A DNA stretch of 64,000 bases from Cladopsammia gracilis (Eukaryota; Cnidaria; Anthozoa; Scleractinia; Dendrophylliidae). Below are positions 1-10,800 of this stretch, one piece after another. The stretch's first letter is position 1, and each line of letters begins with the position of its first letter. Under the pieces are notes generated by a model. It worked only from the letters and a program-made list of their open reading frames with translations. It searched no databases and was not told the DNA's origin. The stretch spans positions 62,001-126,000 of the forward strand of contig JAJGOT010000474.1 in assembly GCA_022457155.1 (NCBI GenBank), read 5' to 3'. The translations under genes were made by a program, and so were the position numbers.

Positions 1-306
1 GGTTTGGGTAGTTGTATTTGCTTCAAGTTCTGATTGGTTCATCAGATTGTTTGTGTCTGTTGAAACTGGTCACAGTAATTACTTTGGTTTTGGTTTTATG
101 ACACTCAATTGAAAACCGCTCTACATGTAATATTATTAACAATCATCTTGAAAGAATTATTATAAAGAAAGAGATTATTCCACTTAACCAATGCGACTTG
201 TAAGTCACCCTCAATAGTAAGACTAATTCATCTTAATGTAAGGAATCGTCTTAAAAACATGTTCCCTAATAAAATTATTATTAAAATCACCTCACGGTTC
301 GGCTCA
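1..306. other. 3' flank of the NPF-motif gene
   Basis: AT-rich sequence beyond the stop codon of the minus-strand exon that ends at 307. It is presumably 3' UTR or spacer. I see no ORF, clear poly(A) signal or repeat structure in it. Confidence 0.4.
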
Positions 307-1455
307 TCACACCCAAAACACTTGATCCTGATTGGACGGTTTAAATGGATTAGAATCCTTCTTAGTGACAGGTGGTCGAGGTGGAGGACTCATTTGCCGT
401 GATCCAAAGTAAGATGCAAAGTCATCATCATTTGTCGGACGTGTAGAACCTTGTCCCCACGGGGATGATGACCATGAGGTGCTTCCCTGAGATGAAGTGC
501 TTGGGGGTAAATTAGCCTGCAAATCATGAGTCCATGCATTTGAAAGAGCGTCAATTTGGGATGCTGTTTCCGCAAATGGATTGACAGTAGTAAGAAGACC
601 TTGGTTTGGTTGTGCTTTTGTCCCTGCTGTCTCCACGGATGCTGATGCTAGCCACATTTCAGCATCAGAGATTCGTTGCTGCAGCTGCGGATGATGTGGC
701 TGTTGCTGTTGGCCAGAGGTTCCCCAGTGGGTGGGTCCATTGACTAGGGGAGATGGCTGTAATGGTGCTGCTACATTGGGCACATTGCCCCCTCTACTGA
801 TGTTCAATAAAGTGTTGGGAGCTTGTGCAGTTGATGGTGAATTGGCACTCAACCCATTGTACATGGTGCTTGATTGAATCGGAGTACTACTCTGTGGAAC
901 GTTGGGTTGAGCGACAGGTGTTGCCGATGGAGCCTGGGTGTGGTTCTGCAACATAAGGGCATCCATTGGTGGTGGCAACTGAGGAACAGATGGCTCTTCT
1001 GTCAGAGTCTCGTAACCACTTGTGTCTCCACGTAGAGGCATAAAAGACAAAGGATTTGAGCGATACCGCAGAGACATGTGACGAGTAAAAGGTGATGGGT
1101 TGAATGGCTGTGGACGTGGCCGTGCTACTGAAGGTGGTGGCTTAAGAATGGGAGTAGGTGCATTGTTTTGCTTTGGTTGGCCTGGTGATGGCAACTGCTG
1201 CGTCGTAGTAACCAAAGTACCATTCTTAACTGGAGCTGTTGTTACACTAGACGGCACTGCTGCAGCAGCTATAGGCGCTGTAGTTGATATTGGTGTTGGG
1301 GTGGGGGTGGGGGTGGAGGTGACAGTGGGGGTAGGGGTGGTGGTTTTCCCTGGAGAAGGCTGTTGTGCTGGTGGTTGATTTGATGGACTTGTGCCATTCA
1401 CCAATGGCATGGTACTTGCAGCACTGGGTGTTGCAGCAGCTGTTGCAGGAAGGTG

Positions 1456-1488
<33 letters not shown>
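307..1488 (-). CDS. 3'-terminal coding exon of an NPF-motif, polyQ/Pro-rich protein (possible Numb-type adaptor)
   Basis: One long open exon of about 390 codons, ending at a TGA at 307-309. It begins with about ten glutamines encoded by a CAG run directly at a good 3' splice site (TTATCTACAG, 1489-1498). Low-complexity Pro/Thr/Ser sequence follows, with a TPTPTPTP stretch, then a more varied region. Three NPF-type endocytic motifs are visible: a degenerate FNPSPF mid-exon, NPFAET later, and NPFKPS close to the C-terminus. NPF motifs bind EH-domain proteins such as Eps15, so a role in endocytosis or receptor traffic is likely. NPF followed by a short hydrophobic tail at the extreme C-terminus resembles Numb, but the PTB domain that would prove this is not in view. 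There is no internal stop or frameshift, so the exon looks functional. Upstream exons are not identified with confidence. Confidence 0.65.
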
Positions 1489-1492
<4 letters not shown>

Positions 1493-2875
1493 AGATAAAT
1501 AATAAGGAATTGATATAAAGTTGACTCCTGCTATCTCAAACTCTCAAGTGGAATGGAAAAATGCTCAAGATAACAGGGGGTCAATATATCAGGGGTGGTG
1601 TCAAATTTCGTAATTTTCAACAAAACTACAGTGTAGTAAAGAGCTGTCGGTACTCAGAGTCTGCTGTAATAGTCTCTTTATTTGCTATTAGCAATCAATA
1701 CTGTTTATTATTATCATGATTGTTAGTAATTTTTTTCTCATTTAGCGTGGAACAAAAAGATTTTCTTCCATACAAGGTCCAGCAAAATTGGCCATTACTC
1801 AGGGATTTCGTTTGAGGACGGAGGCCGGACGTTTCGTCCGGTCGTTTCACATGTGAAGTCTGGTACTTTCACAGGAAATAATTATTTTCTCAAGTGTAAA
1901 TAAATGGCCCAAGTCCGTTTGTTCCACCAATGAATCCAGTACTTTAAAATTTTACCGAAAACCCTGATTACTCAACTACGAGTGTTTTAAGAAAATAAAT
2001 GCAAACAACTATGTACAAGAAATACTGTATTAACCTAGAGCATCGGGCAGTCAAAAGGAAGATTTAAAAAGTATATCAATGTTCTGCAATACAATACAGT
2101 GTAATGACTGTACTGTTAAGTGGAACTGTATACTGTATGTCAGTTTTTGACACAATGGGATACTCCTTTCGATAAACATAATCAATTACAAGACAAAATA
2201 CATTATAATAATTATTGTGTCCTGTTGTCATAATTACTGCAGTTTGAGATAAGTGGTGTTAATTTAGACTAGGGGAAGTCGCACTTTGTTCGAGATAGCA
2301 GGGGATTCTAGATAACCGAGTTCAAGATAGGTAGTAGTAAATGACTGAAAAACAGTGGTTTAAGTTCAAGATAGCAGGAGTCTACTGTATTTTTACAATT
2401 AAATGGAGAAGCATTGTAGTTGACCATGTTACAGACATGTAATGTCAGGACCATGTTAGCAGAGATACAAGTCAGTTAGACATTGCCCAACAAAATTTCA
2501 GAAATATCTGACTAAATTAATTTACAATGTGCTCAGACGTGGTGTCTTGTCAAAAAATGTGATTTTCATGCCATCACATTAATTTTAATTTCAATAGCTT
2601 GAAAAACAAGAAGTTGTCTTTTGTTTTGCTGTATACTATAGGCTCTCTGTTTCAATGCATCATTGCGAACCAGTTGGAAGATTATACCAGTGGATTGTAA
2701 TCGCTGAAACCGCTTGTTTTGCAACCACCCAAAAATAATAGAGGGTTGCCTAGTACAACAGTTGTTGAACAGAGTGATTTGATTGGAAAAATTAAATTTA
2801 GTATATTAAAGAAGTAGTCAACCTATAAAGAGTTACTTACAAGAAATGGTTGCTTAGGGAGGTGTGACTCTAATA
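1489..2875. other. Non-coding spacer or intron with a weak inverted-repeat pair
   Basis: AT-rich, with no supported exon. The words GACTCCTGCTATCT near 1528 and AGATAGCAGGAGTC near 2365 are inverted copies about 840 bp apart. Related GATAGCAGG words also occur near 2290, which suggests an old mariner-like MITE or repeat. A candidate micro-exon lies on the minus strand at about 2839-2867: an AG acceptor, a 29-base open stretch and a strong GTAAGT donor. It could belong to the NPF-motif gene, but this is weak. Confidence 0.35.
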
Positions 2876-3039
2876 AGTATAGGAAATCATATGGACACGA
2901 GTGCATTTCGTGTTTTATAGGCACGAGTGATGTTTTGAAAGTTCTCAGAACTTCGGCATGTGCAATTTGAGAACTTTCAAAACATCACTCGTGCCCATAA
3001 ATCACGAAATGCATGAGTAGTTCATACGATTTCTTGTTT
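2876..3039. repeat. Foldback MITE (about 160 bp)
   Basis: Two arms of about 70 bp are inverted copies around a short loop near 2945-2965. The matching words are GCACGAGTGATGTTTTGAAA on the left and TTTCAAAACATCACTCGTGC on the right, and the pairing continues outward through the TTTCGTG and GAAATCATATG words. There is no coding capacity. It is a small non-autonomous element about 30 bp from the Gypsy 5' LTR. Confidence 0.75.
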
Positions 3040-3070
3040 ATAATATTCTCAACAAAATTTTGGTGAGGCC

Positions 3071-3248
3071 TAGAGCAGAATGCTGTGATAAGATAGGGAC
3101 CTGGACACTAGATATGATTTGCCCGATAGGGGCCTGGTACGAGCCGTTCGTGCCACGTTGTTCTTGTTATATGTTCTCGGCATTCTTAAGCGAGAATGCT
3201 CGTCTGTATTGAATAAACGTCTCGATGAAATGGATAAATTCCTATCTA
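3071..3248 (+). repeat. 5' LTR of the Gypsy element
   Basis: 178-bp copy matching 7533-7707 apart from three substitutions and a 3-bp indel. It contains a GAATAAACG poly(A)-type signal near its 3' end and a short GCATTC/GAATGC hairpin word. Both ends read TAGA/TCTA. Confidence 0.85.
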
Positions 3249-3249
3249 T

Positions 3250-6200
3250 GCCGAGTATTGCAACAAGCGGGGCCATGGCAAGAGTGCCCCGACCAGAATA
3301 CGACGACATGACTGCCCTGCTTATGGCACCATCTGTGACAAGTGCGGGCGGCAGAACCACTTTGCAAACGTATGCCGCAGCAAGGGCAAGACCACCAGAC
3401 CCCAGCAGCTCACCCCACCCAGTAGCAATACTAGGGAAACAGAAAGCGCCATCTTTGACTCGCTCTGCACCGCAACCAGCCACAGCAACAAGCCAAGCAG
3501 AGGAGTCATCTCACTTGACCACCACCTCTACAGCCAACTATCTGACCGTTGGGTCCGACAGCCATCCAAGCCCCAACCATTCATCATGCTTACAGCGACA
3601 GCCGACCCCGAAGACTACACAGCACTGGGATACAAACCCCCCACATCACAGCAGATACAAGCACAACTCTCTGCTATGGCCGACACAGGCTGCCAAAACT
3701 GCTTGGCTAGCATGAAAGTCATCCGTCGACTCGGCCTGTGTGAGAGTGACCTGATCCCTGTCACTATGCAAATGCATGCTGTGAACAACAATGGTATCAA
3801 CATCCTGGGTGCTGTCATCCTCAGGTTCTCGGGCAGGTCACCATCCGGTAAAACTCTCGAAAGCCGACAAATTGTGTACGTGACAAGTGACTCGGACAAA
3901 CTCTTCCTCAGCCGAGAGACCTGCATGGCGTTGGGTATGATCACTAAGAACTTTCCCACGGTGGGTGAGACCCTCCACACATGTAGCTTAACTGAGCAAG
4001 ACACAGACTGCGATGCAACGGAAACACCCCGCCCAGACAATGCTACATATGCACCTGAGAGTGCAACCACCTCACCGTGCACCTGCTCACGTCGCGTAAC
4101 ACCACCACCGAAGCCCACCGAAATCCCATTCCCGGCAACTGAAAACAACCGGAAGAAACTGCAACAATGGCTGTTAGACTATTACCGAACCAGCACTTTC
4201 AACACATGCGAACACCAGCCACTACCCCTGATGGAGAGCGTTCCTATGAGGCTAATGGTTGACCCTAATGCAGAACCGGTTGCCAACCACACTCCAATAC
4301 CAGTACCACTTCACTGGCAGGACGATGTTAAGGCGGGACTCGACCAGAATGTCTCACTGGGCGTACTCGAACCAGTGCCAGTAGGAGAGCCTGTCACATG
4401 GTGCCACCGCATGGTAGTATGCGCAAAAACGAATGGCAAGCCCCGCCGCACTGTTGACTTTCAGGCGCTTAACATCCACGCCACACGTGAAACCCATCAC
4501 ACGCAGAGCCCATTCCACGAGGCACGCTCAATACCCAGTAACACCAAAAAGACGGTCTTTGACTGCTGGAATGGCTACCATAGCGTCCCCCTACACGCCG
4601 ACGATCGCCACCTCACCACCTTCATAACCCCTTGGGGTCGATACCGCTACAAAACAGCACCCCAGGGGTACATAGCATCTGGCGATGGATACTCCAGACG
4701 GTTCGACGAGATTGTCTCCCACGTCCCCGACAAAACAAAATGCATTGACGACACTCTCCTGTGGGCAGATGACCTTAACAAGAGCTTCTTCCAGGCAGTC
4801 GAATGGCTCGACCTCTGTGGACATAACGGGATTATACTGAACCCAGACAAGTTCGTGTTCGGAGCCGACACCGTTGAGTTTGCCGGATTTGAGATTACAC
4901 CCAGCAGTGTGAGACCATGCACAAAGTACCTTGATGCAATCCGTAACTTCCCTACCCCAGCCAACATCACCGACGTCCGCTCGTGGTTTGGCCTGATCAA
5001 CCAGGTCTCGTATGCCTTTGCCGCGACTGAGCGCATGCAGCCATTCCGTCAGCTACTCCAACCAGGAACCCCCTTCAAGTGGACTGACGAGCTCAACAAT
5101 ATCTTTGAAGAATCCAAATCACTGATCATTAAGGAAATTGAAGAGGGTGTGCGCATCTTCGACAAGTCAAAACCAACCTGCCTGGCAACCGACTGGTCCA
5201 AAAGCGGCATTGGATTCTGGCTATTCCAGAAACACTGCCAGTGTTCATCCACCGAACCCTTCTGCTGTCGCACAGGCTGGAAAATCACACTGGTCGGCAG
5301 CCGCTTCACTCATGCCGCTGAATCCCGTTATGCCCCAGTGGAGGGAGAAGCCCTAGCCGTTGCAGACGCTCTTGATAAAGCTCGATTCTTTGTCTTGGGT
5401 TGCAGCAACTTGATCATCGCGGTCGACCACAAGCCTCTACTCAAAGTGTTTGGAGACCGGTCACTCGAGGACATCACCAACGCCAGGCTCCGCAACCTCA
5501 AGGAGAAAACCTTACGCTACCGATTCCGAATGGTACACATCCCTGGTGTGCGACACAAAGCCGCTGACGCCGTCTCCCGCCACCCCACAGGAACCACCCA
5601 GCCAGACCTGCTAGTCCTGCCAGACGACATAGCAGCGGCCACAGCTGTTATGGCAGCCCTACCCCAATTGGACGCCCCCGGACGCTCATTCTTAGCCGGC
5701 ATCCGCCACAGTGAGCCTCAACCCAGCACCTGCACCACCACCATCGATGACCAACTTGCGTCATCAGCATCATCAGCATTGCGCACCATGGCAGTCACGT
5801 GGGAGAGAGTCAAACTGGCTACCACAAGCAATGGGGACATGACTCGGCTAATTGACATTATCGAGAGTGGATTCCCCAAGTCGCGTCATGAGCTGCCAAC
5901 TACCCTTCAGGAGTACTACCAGTTCCGCGAACAACTATACACAGTTGATGGAGTCATTCTTTACAAGAATCGCATCGTTATACCACCCTCCCTTCGACAG
6001 CACATCATGACCGTGTTACACTCCGCACACCAAGGCGTGACTTCCATGACGGCAAGAGCTGAAAGCACCGTATTCTGGCCAGGGATCACCCAAGCCATCA
6101 TCACTCTACGGGAAACCTGCAACCACTGTAACCGCATGGCACCCTCTCAACCATGTGCGCCGCCCTCTCCAACTGTACCCCCAGCATATCCCTTCCAATG

Positions 6201-7374
6201 TGTCTGTGCTGACTTCTTCTACCACAAAGGGGTCAACTACCTCGTCGTCGTCGATCGCTACTCCAACTGGCCAATTATTGAGCAAGCACGGGAGGGATCT
6301 AAAGGACTGATTGACTGCCTGCGGCGCACCTTTGCCACCTTCGGCATCCCTGATGAAATCGCAACCGATGGCGGCCCTGAATTCACCGCAACGGCCACAC
6401 GCCAATTCCTGAAGGAGTGGGGCGTACACCACCGTCTGTCGTCCGTGGCATTCCCACACTCCAATTGCAGAGCCGAGATCGGCGTAAAGTCCGTCAAACG
6501 GATCATCACTGACAACACCACCCCAAATGGCAGTCTTGACACTGACTCCCTGCAGTGTGCCATCCTCCAATACCGCAACACACCTGATCCAAATACGCAG
6601 CTGTCTCCCGCACAGTGCGTCTTCGGAAGACCCATCAAGGACTTCATCCCTATTCTGCCTGGCCGCCATCAACCACACCCTACTTGGAGTGACACTCTAG
6701 CCAGGAGAGAGGAAGCTCTGAGAAACCGCCACATGAAAGCTGCCGAGAGATGGTCTGAGCACACCAAGAGACTCCCACCCCTGGCAGTTGGCAACCATGT
6801 GCGGATCCAGAACCAGACTGGCCCATACCCCACTAAATGGGACAAGACGGGTGTAGTGATCGAAGTTCGTCAGTTTGAGCAGTACGTCGTCCGCATTGAT
6901 GGCTCTGGCAGGATGACCACCCGCAATCGCAAGTTCTTGCGAAAATATCTACCAGTGCAGACCACGGCACCTCGCCTCACCATCGACGATGACCTACGAC
7001 ACCTTGCCATGCTTCCGCACAGGATCAAGCAATCCAATCCCATCCCGGCCCAAGCAAAGCTGTCACATCAATCGCCATCTGCCAAACAACCAGGCCGTCC
7101 ACCCCAAGCAGCGATAGCCCCAGACACCACTAGCCACGGCCCAAATCGACGTGCATCACCGCCACCACCCAGCCACCACCCCCCCCTCCCATCTGCAAAG
7201 CCAATAGCGCCAGCGAGCCCAATTACACCACCCACCCACGACACACCATCCAGCCCTCCTGCAGATCCATCGGCACTATCGAGCCCGGGTACACCTACAG
7301 CACGGCCAAAGAAACCCGCCTTAGCCCTGCGGCGGCTACAAGACTTCAATGCCAAAGGACTCCTGGAACAATAA
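3250..7374 (+). CDS. Gypsy polyprotein fragment: zinc knuckle, protease, RT, RNase H, integrase
   Basis: One frame is open from just inside the LTR junction to TAA at 7372. The first ATG is at 3586, but an in-frame CX2CX4HX4C gag zinc knuckle (CDKCGRQNHFANVC) is encoded upstream at 3334-3375. Numbering from the 3586 ATG: aspartic protease DTG at 33-35; reverse transcriptase with a CIDD form of the YxDD motif, Asp 388-389; RNase H starting at about Asp536 (ATDWS) with EGEAL, VDHKPL and the final ADAVSRH Asp; an HHCC integrase zinc finger (HSAHQG then CNHC); and a DDE core at Asp876, Asp928 and Glu964 with exact D-35-E spacing. The tail is proline-rich. All catalytic residues are present and there are no stops, so pol could be active, but upstream gag is missing. 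It resembles the K02A2.6-like Gypsy group in animals. Confidence 0.9.
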   Translation, partial: AEYCNKRGHGKSAPTRIRRHDCPAYGTICDKCGRQNHFANVCRSKGKTTRPQQLTPPSSNTRETESAIFDSLCTATSHSNKPSRGVISLDHHLYSQLSDRWVRQPSKPQPFIMLTATADPEDYTALGYKPPTSQQIQAQLSAMADTGCQNCLASMKVIRRLGLCESDLIPVTMQMHAVNNNGINILGAVILRFSGRSPSGKTLESRQIVYVTSDSDKLFLSRETCMALGMITKNFPTVGETLHTCSLTEQDTDCDATETPRPDNATYAPESATTSPCTCSRRVTPPPKPTEIPFPATENNRKKLQQWLLDYYRTSTFNTCEHQPLPLMESVPMRLMVDPNAEPVANHTPIPVPLHWQDDVKAGLDQNVSLGVLEPVPVGEPVTWCHRMVVCAKTNGKPRRTVDFQALNIHATRETHHTQSPFHEARSIPSNTKKTVFDCWNGYHSVPLHADDRHLTTFITPWGRYRYKTAPQGYIASGDGYSRRFDEIVSHVPDKTKCIDDTLLWADDLNKSFFQAVEWLDLCGHNGIILNPDKFVFGADTVEFAGFEITPSSVRPCTKYLDAIRNFPTPANITDVRSWFGLINQVSYAFAATERMQPFRQLLQPGTPFKWTDELNNIFEESKSLIIKEIEEGVRIFDKSKPTCLATDWSKSGIGFWLFQKHCQCSSTEPFCCRTGWKITLVGSRFTHAAESRYAPVEGEALAVADALDKARFFVLGCSNLIIAVDHKPLLKVFGDRSLEDITNARLRNLKEKTLRYRFRMVHIPGVRHKAADAVSRHPTGTTQPDLLVLPDDIAAATAVMAALPQLDAPGRSFLAGIRHSEPQPSTCTTTIDDQLASSASSALRTMAVTWERVKLATTSNGDMTRLIDIIESGFPKSRHELPTTLQEYYQFREQLYTVDGVILYKNRIVIPPSLRQHIMTVLHSAHQGVTSMTARAESTVFWPGITQAIITLRETCNHCNRMAPSQPCAPPSPTVPPAYPFQCVCADFFYHKGVNYLVVVDRYSNWPIIEQAREGSKGLIDCLRRTFATFGIPDEIATDGGPEFTATATRQFLKEWGVHHRLSSVAFPHSNCRAEIGVKSVKRIITDNTTPNGSLDTDSLQCAILQYRNTPDPNTQLSPAQCVFGRPIKDFIPILPGRHQPHPTWSDTLARREEALRNRHMKAAERWSEHTKRLPPLAVGNHVRIQNQTGPYPTKWDKTGVVIEVRQFEQYVVRIDGSGRMTTRNRKFLRKYLPVQTTAPRLTIDDDLRHLAMLPHRIKQSNPIPAQAKLSHQSPSAKQPGRPPQAAIAPDTTSHGPNRRASPPPPSHHPPLPSAKPIAPASPITPPTHDTPSSPPADPSALSSPGTPTARPKKPALALRRLQDFNAKGLLEQ

Positions 7375-7532
7375 TATCCTCAGGAACACTAGTTAAGACA
7401 ACAACTTTGAGACAGTCGAGTGACATTATTTTTCTAGTTTTGTTTTGTTATTTCAAATTGACACCAGTGATTTTATCAGTCTTCACTGTCCCCCATACAC
7501 GGCATGAGGAACACTAAAGACTTGGGGGGAGA
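7375..7532 (+). other. Gypsy 3' internal spacer with polypurine tract
   Basis: Non-coding stretch between the pol stop and the 3' LTR. It ends in a G-rich purine run at about 7523-7532 that would prime plus-strand DNA synthesis. Confidence 0.6.
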
Positions 7533-7707
7533 TAGAGCAGAATGCTGTGATAAGATAGGGACCTGGACACTAGATATGATTTGACCGATAGGGGCCTGGT
7601 ACGAGCCGTTCATGCCACGTTCTTGTTATATGTTCTCGGCATTCTTTAGCGAGAATGCTCGTCTGTATTGAATAAACGTCTCGATGAAATGGATAAATTC
7701 CTATCTA
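7533..7707 (+). repeat. 3' LTR of the Gypsy element
   Basis: 175-bp copy of the LTR at 3071-3248, differing by three substitutions and loss of 3 bp. The AATAAA at about 7669 is the likely polyadenylation signal of the element. Confidence 0.85.
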
Positions 7708-7821
7708 CAACATACAATGTAATTTACCATGCACATATAAAAATTATATACTTACAGTGATGTACAACACTGTATTTGTTTATTTTTACTTTACTATTTG
7801 TTAACATTTGGTTATAATTAC

Positions 7822-10800
7822 CTTGTTTCTTCCAAATAGCTTCTTGTAAAGCTTTGCAAAAAGCGGTCTGAACAATAACACAGTGGATTCCTGAGCATTT
7901 AGGGAAACGTGAAATGGGCCTTGCCATGGAATCAAAGAAGGTATTGTACTTCTTGGTTCTGCCACTGGGTCCCACTTAATGTACCATAAAGTCAAAGAAA
8001 AAATGTTGTTAATATGTTGGAGTAGGAATTGGAGTAATATTGTGGATTGAAGAATAACAAGAAAACAAACAATGGCAGTCTAGTTAAGTTTGTTATACAT
8101 GTAATACAGTAAAAACCCATGAGTAAGAACCGCTATTTAAGGAACCAGTTAGGCTAAAATTTGCATGTTAAACCAGTGATTTTTTTTCTTCAGAAAAAAA
8201 GAACCTGTTCAGAGCCTAATTAGCTTAAAATTCTGTTATATATCCTTTATGTAAGAACCTGTTTAGTCTAACCTGGAAAAATGGTGGCCTTTACTGTATC
8301 ACACTTCAATATACATTGCTACTTTTTGTATCATACTTGTAGTCCCACGTTGGCAATCAAACCTCAACAATCTAGTGGCCGGTCTTGGCCAAATATTTTA
8401 AGTCACCACTGATAATCATGCAACTACATGTACCAATTTTAAGCCCAGAATTACAGTATATTGACATGTAACATTATAAACAAACCTCTGCAATAATCTT
8501 CTTGTTATATTTCCAGGTGGGGAAGTCGCCACTCCATACGACAACAAAATTCTGCAAGTACTCCTCTAGTGTGGGAGCCTCCCTTAGAAGGTGTGTGAGT
8601 GCCTCTCGGTAGTTGTGGACACTTTTGAGGGTTTGTTCAAACTCATCAATGAGCCACGTTGTCCTCAGGAGTTCTAACTCCTGTCTGTCTTCATCTGAAT
8701 ACACTCTGAAAAGAGGGATTGATGTACTTATTTATTTTATTTATTTAATGAAATGCATATCAGTCTCTTATTCTTTAATGTGTTGATTTATTAAGCATTT
8801 TAATATGGCTGCAATAGTATGCACACTCTGATTGCCCACAGGCATTACAGATTTTTCCCACCACGGTTTTTGTTTACAAAACCTAGCAACTTAGTGAGTG
8901 ACTTTTGTTCAAAGAAACCTCGTTAAAAAAGCAGGAAATTGAACAAAACACATATCTTCTATGAGTTCTGAAAGATATTTCTTTTCTGAATTTTATTATC
9001 CTGACGAAATTGTGATGGAATCTGAAGGCAGTGTAGATGTTTTCTCTGTTTCGCACACTTTGCCTATCTGAAGCCAACTCAGAGTAATTATTAAACATAA
9101 AATTATTTTGAGAGACAAATTTATAAGAGTTGTTTTTCTTGCTTTTTTTTCTGTTTTTTACCTCAGGTTTTCACAACTTTGCTGTGCATTTGTCATGTCC
9201 AAAGTTCTGTGTCCCACTGGCAAGGAACTTAAATAGCTTGAAGAAAAGAACTGATTTAAAGCATTAGAAAAGTGTTGCAGTATGGATGTTACATCAATGC
9301 CACCCCTACACTGTCTTACTGTGCCATTCTTCATGGTTACTGGAACAGTACGATGAAGCTTGCTGGTGTTCTGAGGTTTTGGCACTGCTGGAATTTGGTC
9401 TTGCACATCCAGTAAGCCTGTGCACATGTGCCAAGCAGTACTGGTAGTACTGGTTGTAGGCCGGCCGATTGTATGAATGAAATGAATATCATCCTCAATG
9501 AGGAGCATAAACTGCTTTTTCTAAAAAAGGAATGAAAGCCAAGTAATTTGTGAATGTATATCATTGTCTCCTTGAACTGTTAGGTCATTTTTTTTTTGGA
9601 CCTGGTAGAACTGAAGTTTCACATCCAGCACGTGGAAGAAAACATGTAGTGTTAAACTTCAGCAGTATTCTGTGCAAAGACAAAATGGCTAGCAGCTGTA
9701 TGTACAATAAGGAATATAACTACATCTACAAGTACTTTGGCTAAGTTGGATGGTTTAATATATGTTTGACTGTGTATGGGAGGAATTTTTCTAAAACCTG
9801 TCCATTTTTTACCTTCATTTTTTTTTTTGAGAAGACTAACCAAAAATTTAAAGATACTGTAAAGAAAATTTCAGTAAGCCGTTATTCTCATTGCCAATGC
9901 TATGATGAGTTGGGGAACTGGCATAAATATGCTAAACGGTGGAGCTTAGCAAGATTTGCTGGAGTCAAAGCCTACATGTAAGTTTTATTCTGGCACAAAA
10001 AAAAATTAAACTTAATTATCTTCCTTACAGCTGTGGCTTCCATTATTCTCTTTGAAACTTCCTTTTTGTTTGCTTCTGCTAATGCCTTTTCATGATTCCT
10101 TACAGTTTTTGGGTGGCAACTGTAGCCAAGGATCATTCCAGACATCAATGCACTGTAGCTTGCACCACTCATCTTCAGGTTTAGACCATTTGCGTTTTGA
10201 ATGGGGCAAATTTTCTAGTAAAAAAATGTGGTTCATTTAAAAATTACATTCTTCTTGGGAAAAGTACCAGTTGTAGATTCTTACAGTTAAAACAACAATG
10301 AGTGGTCATTTGCAATGTTAGCCTCTCCTACTGTTATGATAATTTGTGTATATTAAAACCACTAAAGAGTACAAATCTACAGCAGTTACATAGTTATATT
10401 GCCTTACAAGAGAACCTTACGAAAATTTGAACATACAAACAAAACCACTTTACTATATCACCAGTTCACGAAGTCAATATTGAAATATTTTATTGCTAGG
10501 AAAATACCTGATTGCGATAAAAACACAGACTGTGTAGAATAGCAACAGTCCTTATTTTTTGCAGCTCCAACCTTTTTACTGAAGGTGCTTCCTTTGAGTC
10601 ATTGACAATTGCTGTGTACACTTGCTTGAATAAACCCGGAGCGTGACTTTCATAAAACTCTTCCATGTCAGTGGGGTTGTACATATGTTTGCCACCCATT
10701 GTGTAATGATGTGTCAGTGCCTTGTGGAAACTGTGCACTGACTCACTGAATGATGATTGACCTAAAAGTTATTGTTAATTTTATTTACAGAATCTACAGG

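Larger units (their letters stand above)
3071..7707 (+). mobile_element. Ty3/Gypsy LTR retrotransposon with very short LTRs and a missing gag
   Basis: Direct repeats of 178 bp (3071-3248) and 175 bp (7533-7707) flank a pol reading frame. They differ by three substitutions and one 3-bp indel, so the insertion is fairly recent. The LTRs begin TAGAGC and end TCTA instead of the usual TG...CA, and each has an AATAAA near its end. A purine run (GGGGGGAGA) directly precedes the 3' LTR and is a plausible polypurine tract. No target-site duplication is visible (GAGGCC left, CAACAT right). The 5' LTR runs almost directly into a gag-type zinc knuckle, so the primer-binding site and the gag capsid region appear deleted. 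The copy is probably non-autonomous despite its open pol. Confidence 0.88.

Noticed and set aside
3119..3715. 198-codon plus frame overlapping the Gypsy 5' region
   Set aside because: The zinc knuckle and pol are read in a different frame, so this frame is a shadow.
3586..7374. Possible domesticated host gene instead of a retroelement
   Set aside because: LTRs and a polypurine tract flank it and the domain order is a complete Gypsy pol.
3065..7713. Target-site duplication of the Gypsy element
   Set aside because: The flanking bases GAGGCC and CAACAT do not match at any length from 4 to 6.
9550..9981. Plus-strand frames in the DUF6589-like gene region
   Set aside because: They lie in an intron of the minus-strand gene, are low complexity, and have no splice context.
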